From Collinsella aerofaciens (lineage in GTDB: Bacteria > Actinomycetota > Coriobacteriia > Coriobacteriales > Coriobacteriaceae), in assembly GCF_015670745.1 (NCBI RefSeq), contig NZ_JADPCH010000014.1:1-59973 (forward strand): DNA of 59,973 bases. Reading direction: 5' to 3'. This document shows positions 20,339-27,449 of this stretch, piece by piece. Under the pieces are notes generated by a model. It ran no database searches. It was given only the letters and a program-made list of their open reading frames with translations, and was not told the DNA's origin. Position numbers and translations under genes: made by a program. Positions within the stretch are counted from its first letter, which is position 1; the number at the start of each line of letters is the position of its first letter.

Positions 20339-20601
20339 GGAAAGTGTGTCCCAGTTTGAGGCGAGATTCCGGGACGGATTTTCCGCTAGCCATTCATTTG
20401 GAAACTGCATCCCATTCCGAACGAGGATTCCGGGATGTACTTTCCGCTTGAGCTGCCATTGGGAAAGCATATCCCACTCTACGGCTCGATTCCGGGTCGC
20501 AGTTTCCGCTTGAGGCATCATCCGGAAACTACGTCCCAGTCTGAGCGCGGATTCCGGGACGTACTTTCCGCCTGGGCTGCCATCGGGAAAGCGTGTCCCA
20601 C
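20339..20601. repeat. Tandem array of about 61-bp hairpin repeats (four units plus a partial fifth)
   Basis: Units begin near 20339, 20400, 20461, 20524 and 20585. Each starts GGAAAnTnnnTCCCA and continues to GATTCCGGGAnGnAnTTTCC, so each forms a hairpin of about 14 bp with a variable loop. Unit spacing is near 61 bp and arms differ between units with partial compensation. There is no coding potential. The array occupies the gap between patatin and the ssrA terminator. Confidence 0.75.
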
Positions 20602-20617
20602 CTGCGCTGCTGCGACG

Positions 20618-20875
20618 TTTTCTTTACGCCCGCACCCTGCATAGAGTTCGATTCTCCGCGGTTTGGGGCTTGCGTTGGCGCGGGGCATGGGCAGCCGGAG
20701 CTTAATCGGCATCGCATCTATATCTGGTCGCGACTTTGCGCGGAGAATCCGCGTGTTCGCTTCGCGAACCCGCACCGGCTTCGGCCGCCTGCCGGCGTCC
20801 TCGCCCGCGGGCTAAAAACGCTTACGCGTTTTCTTTACGCTCGCGCCCTGCATAGAGTTCGATTCTCCGCGGTAC
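20618..20875. repeat. Direct repeat pair containing inverted copies of the tmRNA 3' end
   Basis: A block of about 48 bp (TTTTCTTTACGC..., ending GAGTTCGATTCTCCGCGGT) occurs near 20618-20662 and 20828-20873 with a few differences. Its last 17 bp (20644-20660 and 20855-20871) equal the T-arm end of the resident tmRNA (20938-20954) but inverted. ssrA 3' ends are common integrase targets, so these may be remnants of past integrations. Between them, GC-rich dyads (CCGCGTGTTCGCTTCGCGAA) lack coding potential. Confidence 0.6.
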
Positions 20876-20883
20876 GGACTAGA

Positions 20884-20920
20884 AATAAAAAGGCAGGTAG
20901 ATACGAATATCTACCTGCCT
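20884..20920 (-). terminator. Terminator of ssrA
   Basis: On the minus strand AGGCAGGTAGATA and TATCTACCTGCCT pair around TTCG, followed by TTTTTATTT. It starts 8 nt after the tmRNA CCA end. Confidence 0.93.
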
Positions 20921-20928
20921 GTTACTTA

Positions 20929-21292
20929 TGGTGGAGGCGCGGAGAATCGAACTCCGGTCCACGAAAGCCCCCTGATTGGCATCTCCAAGCTCAGTCGCTG
21001 GTTTAGTCTCGGACGCTTTGCGCGCAGCGACACGCTCGCGGCGTCCTAACCGGTTCGGTCTTAGCCCGCGCCATACCGATTACGTGCGCAGGAGCATTCC
21101 CCTAAAATGACGTCGCGCCGGTGTCGGGGAAATCACCGGGTTGACGCGCCGCTATAAACTAAGCAGCGAGAGCCATAGGCTCAAAAGAAGAGTTGTTGTC
21201 AATTCAATTTGACGGTACCCCTGTTTAGCGAGGCGAGGAGACCTCGGCTTGCTTCCTCTCTCAGAGCTATCGTGTCGAAACCAGTCGCCCCC
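20929..21292 (-). ncRNA. ssrA: Transfer-messenger RNA (tmRNA), 364 nt
   Basis: It rescues stalled ribosomes and tags the nascent peptide. The 5' end GGGGGCGACTGGTTTCGACA pairs with the 3' strand CGCCTCC before ACCA, giving a 7-bp acceptor with one G-U. The T-arm CGGAG-TTCGATT-CTCCG and an encoded CCA are present. The tag frame (21159-21200) reads DNNSSFEPMALAA then TAG, ending in the usual ALAA degron. I take GAC as the resume codon, but this is not certain. It is one-piece, not permuted. Confidence 0.95.
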
Positions 21293-21529
21293 GAATGTCG
21301 GGAAAGTCTGGATGGCATTGGGCACGAGCACCCAACACCCGTCGACTTTTCAAGGAACATGCGGGGCGAGCCCCGCTTGTGGAGTGTTATCTTACCACGT
21401 TCTGAAAGCGGACAGCTGTTCTATGCACGAGCTGTGAAGACCTCAATGTGCGCAGCACTTCACACTTTTGCTACCGATCGCGTCACGTATTTTTTCGCCA
21501 AGCAAAATTGACCCGTCGAAAGGACCGTT
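21293..21529. promoter_or_regulatory. Divergent promoter region of ssrA and the 144-aa gene
   Basis: It holds the ssrA promoter on the minus strand (TAAGAT near 21390 as a candidate -10) and a CGGGGCTCGCCCCG dyad near 21363-21376 between that and the RNA start. GTCGAAAGGA precedes the plus-strand gene. No other gene is seen. Confidence 0.4.
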
Positions 21530-21964
21530 ATGGATACCAAGCAGCAACTCGTCAATGCCCTCGCAGGCCTGGGCTCAACCATTACCGAAGCTATGGATGT
21601 CATCGAAGGCTTTGTCCCCTGCGGACATCCCGCCCTCACAGTATCGAACGCACTCGTCGCGCTGGACGCTGACGATGATGCAGCTCTCGCCCAGCAGCTT
21701 GAGACCGTCAAGGACTTTATCGACCACGTGAGCGAAAACCGCGGCGTGACCGCCTACCACGGCATCGAGGTCGAGCTCGCGGGTCCCAAAGCCGATCTGT
21801 TCGCAGCAATCCGCGAGGTAGGCGCCCTTATGCAGACCGCAGGCGTCAAGAACACCCAGGTCAACGAGTGGGTCTACCGCAGTCTGGCAGTACTCGACAG
21901 CTCCGACGAAAAGGCAGCCGAGCAGCTCGCAGAAAGTCCCGCCATTAAGGCCGAGCTTTTGTAA
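21530..21964 (+). CDS. Conserved-looking hypothetical protein, 144 aa
   Basis: I do not recognise the family. It is acidic and mostly helical, with no signal peptide or membrane segment: NALAGLGSTITEAMDVIEGF at the start, an Asp/Ala-rich middle (VALDADDDAALAQQLETVKD) and a repetitive helical end. GAAAGG precedes the ATG. Codon use matches the core genes, which supports a real gene. It is divergent from ssrA and convergent with the PIN toxin gene. Confidence 0.7.
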   Translation: MDTKQQLVNALAGLGSTITEAMDVIEGFVPCGHPALTVSNALVALDADDDAALAQQLETVKDFIDHVSENRGVTAYHGIEVELAGPKADLFAAIREVGALMQTAGVKNTQVNEWVYRSLAVLDSSDEKAAEQLAESPAIKAELL

Positions 21965-22022
21965 ATAGCAGACGCGGGTCCCTTGGCGCATCGTCGTCCA
22001 AGAGGCCCGCAAACAGTTCGCG

Positions 22023-22538
22023 TCAACCGATAGCCGCGCCGCCGCGTTCGGCCAAAGCAAGAATCGGCATCATTTGGCGAGGTGTCTTTGCCGCAAGATC
22101 GGCATGTTCGAGCAGCTTGAGATCGTTAGTCACCAAGTAATCGACCTGTGCGCGCTTGCACGCGGCGAGCACCAAGTTGTCCTCGTAATCGCGATGGAGC
22201 GCTAAGTATTTGTCGGCCAGCCAAAGGTCCGACGCATCTGCACCCACGGCCGCGGCGTTTTCGGTCATGTTTCGAACAAACGCCAACGCCGCATCGCCAA
22301 TTGCGCGGGCAGATGCCTCGTCGAGCGTTCCCCCGCTGGCAAGAACGCTACGCTTCAGCTCGTGTTGGACAACGTACAGTACGTCCTTAGCGATATGCAC
22401 CGGGAAGAACAGCAACGCCCCCGTCTCCGTCGCCTGCCCAATAAACGCACGCGCGGCAAGCGACTCGGCATGGTCGACGCAAAACGAATCAACCCATACG
22501 TTGGCGTCCACCATTATTTTGAGAGGAGCCCCGTTCAC
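22023..22538 (-). CDS. PIN-domain toxin (VapC-like ribonuclease), 171 aa
   Basis: PIN-domain acidic residues are visible: MVDANVWVDSF (first Asp), the middle acidic segment EDNLVLAACKRAQVDYLVTND (second and third Asp), and LKLLEHADL after it. The likely activity is metal-dependent RNA cleavage. The GTG at 22538 is chosen because it overlaps the antitoxin stop (GTGA) and AAAGGGG precedes it. An ATG at 22514 is the alternative. The open frame above it overlaps the antitoxin and is not used. The pair forms a type II toxin-antitoxin operon. Confidence 0.82.
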   Translation of the reverse strand: MNGAPLKIMVDANVWVDSFCVDHAESLAARAFIGQATETGALLFFPVHIAKDVLYVVQHELKRSVLASGGTLDEASARAIGDAALAFVRNMTENAAAVGADASDLWLADKYLALHRDYEDNLVLAACKRAQVDYLVTNDLKLLEHADLAAKTPRQMMPILALAERGGAAIG

Positions 22539-22888
22539 AGGATCATCCCCTTTTGGCGATAGCGCTCGTCCATGGCTTCGGAATAGATTACGCCCCAATC
22601 GCGATCGTCGGATACGGGCGACGTAGCGATGCCCAGGTCCGCGTAAAGCTGATCCGCCGCCGCCCATGATGCGGCGAACGGAGTATCGTGCGCGACGGTC
22701 TGCTGCCGGTCGTCGACGGCCGCAAGCACTTCTTCACACTGCCCGCCACCCTGTGCGACTTTGGCCACGACCTTTTTGATGAGCTCGGGCAGCGAGGCGC
22801 CCGAAAGCCGCAGCGCCTCCTCGGCACGGTTCTTGACCTGGCGATCCACGCGAACGTTCACCTGCGCCATGCCACTAACAGCACCCAC
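22535..22888 (-). CDS. Ribbon-helix-helix antitoxin (RelB/DinJ-like), 117 aa
   Basis: The N-terminal MAQVNVRVDRQVKNRAEEAL, then LRLSGASLPELIKKVVAKVA, matches the RelB/DinJ ribbon-helix-helix pattern, which dimerises and binds palindromes. The C-terminal half (Trp, Asp and Tyr-rich) would wrap the toxin. GTG 22888 has GAGGGG 8 nt upstream, whereas the internal ATG at 22870 has none, so the longer form is chosen. The toxin start overlaps its stop. RelB-like with a PIN toxin is a less usual pairing than VapB or Phd. Confidence 0.78.
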   Translation of the reverse strand: MGAVSGMAQVNVRVDRQVKNRAEEALRLSGASLPELIKKVVAKVAQGGGQCEEVLAAVDDRQQTVAHDTPFAASWAAADQLYADLGIATSPVSDDRDWGVIYSEAMDERYRQKGMIL

Positions 22889-22906
22889 GTTGAACCCCTC
22901 TCTTCA

Positions 22907-22946
22907 ATTGCTAGCTTTGCTAGCAATACTATATAGAGAAGCTAGC
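22907..22946 (-). promoter_or_regulatory. Palindromic operator of the PIN toxin-antitoxin operon
   Basis: ATTGCTAGC-TTT-GCTAGCAAT (22907-22927) is a perfect palindrome and a third GCTAGC lies at 22941-22946. Between them on the minus strand is TATATAGTAT, a likely -10. The layout fits autorepression by the antitoxin. Confidence 0.7.
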
Positions 22947-22969
22947 AAATGGTCAAATGCAAAAGGGCT

Positions 22970-23001
22970 GCGCCCAGACGGCACCGATGCCGTCTGGGCG
23001 C
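22970..23001 (-). terminator. Terminator of the P-type ATPase operon
   Basis: GCGCCCAGACGGC and GCCGTCTGGGCGC form a 13-bp stem, followed on the minus strand by AGCCCTTTTGCATTT. Confidence 0.75.
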
Positions 23002-23030
23002 AGGCCAGATAACGTGGGCGAACACGCCTG

Positions 23031-25106
23031 CTAGCGCAGATATGCCTTCGCGTTGCCCAGGCTGTAGGCGATCGTTGAGCCGTTGTGCAGCAGTGACGAC
23101 GTCTGCGGGGTAATCGCGCCGGTAATGCCGAGCGCCAAAAGCGCCGAGTTCGTGAGCATCACCTTGGAATACGAACTCGTCAGACGGTCGATAAGCCCCT
23201 GACTCATGCGGCGCAGGCGCACGATCGCGGCCAGATCCGTATCGGTCAGGATGATATCGGCGACCTCCTTGGCGATGTCGCTTCCGCCACCCATCGCCAG
23301 GCCCACGTCGGCCAAACCGAGCGCCGGCGAATCGTTGACGCCGTCGCCCACCATGGCAACGTGGCGCCCCTCGCTCTTAATGCGCTCCACATAAGCGTAC
23401 TTATCCTCGGGCAGCAGCTCGGCCTTAAACTCGTCGACCCCCGCCTCTCGCGCAATGCGCTCGGCCGTGCGTTCGGAGTCGCCCGTAAGCATAACGACAT
23501 GTTTGACGCCCAGCGCATGCAGATCGGCGATGGCCTCGCGCACTCCGGGCTTGAGCGGATCCTCGATGCCGAGCACGCCCACGACCGTGCCGTCGACCGC
23601 CAGGTACAGCGGCGACAAGCCCTGCATCTGGGACTCGATGCGCTCCTTGATGTCGGATTCGAGCTGCGCGCCCTCATCCTCAAATACAAAGTGCGCGGAA
23701 CCGATGATGGCGCGACGCCCTTCGATGGACGAAGCGATACCGTGTGCCACGATGTACTCGACGGCGGCGTGGCGCTCGCGATGCTCGAGCCCACGCTCGC
23801 GGGCGGCGTTGACCACGGCACGTGCCACCGGATGCGGAAAATGCTCCTCCAAGCAAGCGGAAAGGCGCAGGATCTCGTCCTCGCTCCAGCCATCGGTGGT
23901 GAGTACGCAGGCAAGACGCGGCTGCGCCTCGGTGAGCGTGCCGGTCTTATCAAACACGATGGTGTCGGCCTTGGCAAACGCCTCAAAGTACTTCGCGCCC
24001 TTGACCATAACGCCCATCTTGGCGGCATCGCTCATGGCGGTCATGACGGCGACCGAACCCGTGAGCTTGAGTGCGCACGAGTAGTCGACCATCAGCGCCG
24101 CTGAGGTCTTGATAAGGCTGCGGGTGGTAAGCGCAACCAGGCCCGCGAGCAGGAAGTTCCACGGGACAATCTTGTTGGCGAGGTCCTCCATATGCGACTG
24201 GCCCTCGGACTTGAGTGAATCGGCCGTCTGCACGAGCGAGACGATCGAGCGGAGCTTGGTCTGAGCCGTGTTGGCGCGCACGCGCACCAAGATGCTGCCG
24301 TCTTCCACGACGGTCCCGGCGAACACGTCGTCGCCCACGCTGCGCTCAACGGCAAGCGGCTCGCCGGTCAGGGTCGCCTGGTTGACCATGGCGCTCCCCT
24401 GCTCGACAACACCGTCGATGCAAATGGACATGCCAGTGCGCACGGCGACCAAATCGCCGGGTTCAAGCTCGGTGGCGGCAACGCTTACCTCGGTGTCGCC
24501 GACGACCTTCTGCGCCTTGTCGGGCACATCGAGCAGCGAGTTGATGAGCTCGTTTTCGCTCATGGCGCGGGTGTAGTCCTCGAGCAGCTCGCCCACGTTG
24601 AGCAGGAACATCGTCTGGCCCGCGGTGTCGACATCACGTTTGACGAACGAAATGCCGATGGCCGAAGCGTCAAGCACAGGAACGGTTAGGCGCGGCTGCG
24701 CCAGCTCATGAAGGGCAGCGCGCAAAAATGCCATGTAACCGGCCACGACAAAGATAGCACGCAGCGGCGTCGGCAAGAACCAGCGGCGCGCGTAGTGGGC
24801 GCCGATAAGTGTGGCAAGATCCATGACGAGCTTGTGCTTGCGCGGCTCGAGTTGCATCACGTAGCCCGACTTGGCATCGGCGATAGCTTGAGCATCGAGT
24901 GCGCCCAGGGCGTCGAGCACGCTCGCGCGGCGCGGCTCGTCGTACTCCAGCGCCATCTGGCCAATACGGCCATAAACGCGCACCTTGTGCACGCCGTCGA
25001 TATCGCCGCTGAGCTTAAGAAGTGCATCGAGATCGCTCTCTGGCACAGGACCCGCCAATTGAAGACGGGTCCTGCCGGGGATCTCGCTGATAATCGAGAA
25101 TCTCAT
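23031..25106 (-). CDS. Heavy-metal-type P1B ATPase, 691 aa, metal unknown
   Basis: It is a membrane metal pump. The actuator motif TGEP (247-250), phosphorylation motif DKTGTLT (386-392), HP motif in EEHFPHPVARAV and the GDGVNDSPAL hinge are present. The membrane motif is YSCALKL (Cys about 344) rather than the usual CPC or CPH, so substrate cannot be assigned from family rules. The N-terminus (about 1-85) is an HMA-like fold without a CxxC. It follows the 81-aa gene by 18 nt. The palindromic promoter upstream resembles DtxR-family metal boxes, so Fe or Mn are candidates. Confidence 0.85.
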   Translation of the reverse strand: MRFSIISEIPGRTRLQLAGPVPESDLDALLKLSGDIDGVHKVRVYGRIGQMALEYDEPRRASVLDALGALDAQAIADAKSGYVMQLEPRKHKLVMDLATLIGAHYARRWFLPTPLRAIFVVAGYMAFLRAALHELAQPRLTVPVLDASAIGISFVKRDVDTAGQTMFLLNVGELLEDYTRAMSENELINSLLDVPDKAQKVVGDTEVSVAATELEPGDLVAVRTGMSICIDGVVEQGSAMVNQATLTGEPLAVERSVGDDVFAGTVVEDGSILVRVRANTAQTKLRSIVSLVQTADSLKSEGQSHMEDLANKIVPWNFLLAGLVALTTRSLIKTSAALMVDYSCALKLTGSVAVMTAMSDAAKMGVMVKGAKYFEAFAKADTIVFDKTGTLTEAQPRLACVLTTDGWSEDEILRLSACLEEHFPHPVARAVVNAARERGLEHRERHAAVEYIVAHGIASSIEGRRAIIGSAHFVFEDEGAQLESDIKERIESQMQGLSPLYLAVDGTVVGVLGIEDPLKPGVREAIADLHALGVKHVVMLTGDSERTAERIAREAGVDEFKAELLPEDKYAYVERIKSEGRHVAMVGDGVNDSPALGLADVGLAMGGGSDIAKEVADIILTDTDLAAIVRLRRMSQGLIDRLTSSYSKVMLTNSALLALGITGAITPQTSSLLHNGSTIAYSLGNAKAYLR

Positions 25107-25124
25107 AGTTTGTGCCTGGGAGCG

Positions 25125-25370
25125 TTACTCAGCTGCCTCGTCAGCAGCGGCCTCGCTCTGGGTGATGTAGGCAGCCTCGGCAACCATGTCATCGACATTG
25201 GCCTTGGCCTGCTCGACCATGTCCTGGTAGCCGTTCTTGATGCGCATGCCGCACGCGATACCCTGCACGCAGGCATTCTTGACCGGAGCGCTGGTAAGCA
25301 GCTTGATGCCGGCCGTGCCAAGCAGAAAACCGCCACCGACAAGCAGGGTGTTAAACGTCGACTTCTTCAT
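25125..25370 (-). CDS. Small single-pass membrane protein paired with the P-type ATPase, 81 aa
   Basis: MKKSTFNTLLVGGGFLLGTAGIKLLTS gives one N-terminal membrane segment. The rest, with Cys in NACVQGIACGMRIKNGYQ and an acidic Ala/Glu tail, is soluble. I recall similar small proteins (DUF6110-like) beside heavy-metal ATPases, but this is from memory only. GGGAG lies upstream of the ATG at 25370. The gene is first in the operon, so it may act as an accessory or chaperone subunit. The two Cys could bind metal (inference). Confidence 0.7.
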   Translation of the reverse strand: MKKSTFNTLLVGGGFLLGTAGIKLLTSAPVKNACVQGIACGMRIKNGYQDMVEQAKANVDDMVAEAAYITQSEAAADEAAE

Positions 25371-25458
25371 GTTGCTTCTCCCTTTTGCCGCATTTGACGC
25401 GGCACGGTGCCTCAGCACCCGAGTAAACAAGTTTGCTCGAGCACACTTTTGGAAAATA

Positions 25459-25487
25459 GTTTAGTTTATCTAACTATTGAGGTCAAC
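25459..25487 (-). promoter_or_regulatory. Promoter with DtxR/MntR-like palindrome for the metal ATPase operon
   Basis: On the minus strand TTGACC (25487-25482), a 17-bp spacer and TAAACT (25464-25459) make a good sigma-70-type promoter. The palindrome TAGTTTATCTAACTA (25463-25477) lies over the spacer and touches the -10. Its TAGTT/AACTA arms resemble DtxR-family boxes (TTAGGTTAGCCTAACCTAA). The regulator is not in this window. Confidence 0.6.
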
Positions 25488-25553
25488 AAAGGTTAACTTT
25501 TTGGAAATCTTGGGGCGCGATGTAACCAAGAGGACCGCCCCTGCGCCACATCC

Positions 25554-25585
25554 ACAAAAAATGAGGGCGCCAACGGCACCCTCAT
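25554..25585 (-). terminator. Terminator of gatCAB
   Basis: On the minus strand ATGAGGGTGCC and GGCGCCCTCAT pair around GTT, followed by TTTTTTGTGG. It lies beyond the long-hairpin element, which is therefore inside the gatB 3' UTR. Confidence 0.85.
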
Positions 25586-25633
25586 TCACTCTATTCCATT
25601 CAGCCTACCTGACCCGAACGGCCGAGTCGTCAC

Positions 25634-25769
25634 GGAACCGAGGGGCCGGGCGCAGGGCCTTGCCTCTCAATGAGTTCCGCACGAACAGGAGGCGCCAGTG
25701 GCGCCTCCGTCGTGAGTCAGGACTGTCCGAAATTGAGAGGCAAGGCCCTGCGCCCGGCCCCTCGGTTCC
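25634..25769 (-). ncRNA. Covarying long-hairpin element, copy 2
   Basis: The outer arms of 38 nt (25634-25671 and 25732-25769) pair perfectly and share no sequence with the arms of copy 1. In the gatB-sense direction the core CGGACAGTCCTGACTC (25729-25714) is followed by the inner stem GGAGGCGCC/GGCGCCTCC with loop ACT, and CGTGCGGAACTC (25683-25672). The element starts 3 nt after the gatB stop and precedes the gat terminator, so it should be co-transcribed. Conserved unpaired cores with compensating stems suggest selection on RNA or single-strand DNA structure. Confidence 0.75.
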
Positions 25770-25772
25770 CGC

Positions 25773-27449
25773 TTACGAGAGCGACGTTCTCAGCAACTCG
25801 TTGAAGAGCTTCGGGTTGCCCTTGCCGCGGCTCGCCTTCATGCACTGGCCCACCAAAAAGCCGATGACCTTCTGGTTGCCGTCACGATACTGTTGCGCCT
25901 GATCGGCACAGTTTGCCAGCACCTCGTCCACGATCGGCTGCAGCGCGCCGGCATCGCTCACCTGACGCATACCGCGCTCGTCGACGATCTTGTTGGGATC
26001 GTCGCCGGTCTGGGCCATGGCCTCAAAGACCTCGTGCGCCTGGTTGGAGCTGATGGCATCGGTCGCCAGCAGCTTAGCCAGCGCTGCCACCTGAGCCGGC
26101 GCGATGCCGGACTCGGCGAGCGACACGCCTGCGCCCTTAAGGTAGGCGATCATCTCGTTCACCAGCAGGTTTGCGACCGTCTGGGCCTCCTTGCCGGCCA
26201 TACCGGCAGCAGCGGCCTCAAAGAAGTCAGCAAACTCGGGGTCGCCGGCGATCTGCTCGGCATCGGCCGCCTTAATACCAAAATCGGCCTCAAAACGGGC
26301 ACGCTTGGCATCGGGCAGCTCGGGAATCTCGCCACGGCAGCGGTCGATGAACTCGTCGTCCAGGTCGAACGGCGCCAGATCGGGATCGGGGAACAGGCGA
26401 TAGTCGTCAGCCGTCTCCTTGACACGCATGACCACGGTGCGCTTGCGGCTGGGCTCCCAGTGGCGGGTCTCCTGATAGATGATGCCGCCCTCCTCGAGCA
26501 CCTCGGCCTGACGGCAGATCTCGTAGGCAAGGCCGTCGTGCAGGCTCTTAAACGAGTTGAGGTTCTTGAGCTCGGTCTTGGTGCCCAGCTTGGTCTCGCC
26601 GCGGCGACGCAGCGACACGTTGCCGTCGCAGCGCATGGAACCCTTCTCCATGGAGCAGTCCGAAATGCCCAGCGTCACAAAGATGCGACGGAGCTTTTCC
26701 ATAAACAGACGCGCTTCCTCGGGCGTGCGCAGATCGGGCTCGGTGACGAGCTCAATCAGCGGCGTGCCGCAGCGGTTGTAGTCGACGAGCGACTCGGCCG
26801 CGGCGGTAATGCGGCCCTCGGCACCGCCCACGTGCACCATCTTGGCAGCGTCCTCCTCCATGTGGATGCGCAGGATGCGGATGGGCACCGTGTAGGAACC
26901 GTCCTCGCGACGCTCGGGCATCTGCAGGCTGGACGCGTCGTAGCTGGCCAGGTGGCCGGCACGCTGGTTGCCCTCGCGCATGGTCGACGTCATGGACGTA
27001 GACAGGCCCTCGGCGTTGGCCGAAGCGCTCGCCAGACTCTGGGCCTCGGCCTCGCCAAACGCGCAGTCGGGGCGCTCGGCGGCACCGCGACCGGTCACAT
27101 CCAGATCCAGGTGACCGTACATGGCAAAGGCGACCGGACCCTGCGTGGTCTGGAAGTTCTTGGCCATATCGGGATAGAAGTAGTGCTTGCGGTAGAACAT
27201 CGAGTGGCGCTGAATCTCGCAATTGGTGGCGAGACCTGCCTTGACGATGCTCTCGATGGCGCGCTTGTTGGGCACCGGCAGGGCGCCGGGCAGGCCCAGG
27301 CACACCGGGCACACGTTGGCGTTGGGCTCGTCATCGTGGCTGAGCTTGCAGTTGCAAAACATCTTGGTATCGAGTGCGGTGAGCTCGGTATGGATCTCCA
27401 GGCCGATCACGGCCTCCCAATCCTGCAGGACCTCGGAAAGCTCCTTCAT
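25773..27449 (-). CDS. gatB: Asp-tRNA(Asn)/Glu-tRNA(Gln) amidotransferase subunit B, 558 aa
   Basis: With GatA and GatC it converts mischarged Glu-tRNA(Gln) or Asp-tRNA(Asn). Seen: the start VIGLEIHTELTALDTKMFC, zinc-type Cys residues in CNCKL and CPVCLG, KNFQTTQGPVAFAMYG, the conserved GTPLIELVTEPDLRTPEEA, KGSMRCDGNVSLRRR and the helical YqeY-like tail. It is about 70 residues longer than usual. The extra sequence is near residues 119-186 (ASASANAEGLSTSMTSTMRE), in a part that is short in typical GatB. Start overlaps the gatA stop (TAATG). Confidence 0.96.
   Translation of the reverse strand: MKELSEVLQDWEAVIGLEIHTELTALDTKMFCNCKLSHDDEPNANVCPVCLGLPGALPVPNKRAIESIVKAGLATNCEIQRHSMFYRKHYFYPDMAKNFQTTQGPVAFAMYGHLDLDVTGRGAAERPDCAFGEAEAQSLASASANAEGLSTSMTSTMREGNQRAGHLASYDASSLQMPERREDGSYTVPIRILRIHMEEDAAKMVHVGGAEGRITAAAESLVDYNRCGTPLIELVTEPDLRTPEEARLFMEKLRRIFVTLGISDCSMEKGSMRCDGNVSLRRRGETKLGTKTELKNLNSFKSLHDGLAYEICRQAEVLEEGGIIYQETRHWEPSRKRTVVMRVKETADDYRLFPDPDLAPFDLDDEFIDRCRGEIPELPDAKRARFEADFGIKAADAEQIAGDPEFADFFEAAAAGMAGKEAQTVANLLVNEMIAYLKGAGVSLAESGIAPAQVAALAKLLATDAISSNQAHEVFEAMAQTGDDPNKIVDERGMRQVSDAGALQPIVDEVLANCADQAQQYRDGNQKVIGFLVGQCMKASRGKGNPKLFNELLRTSLS

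Noticed and set aside
20339-20601. CRISPR array
   Set aside because: Units vary throughout and each is self-complementary; there are no constant repeats with unique spacers and no cas genes.
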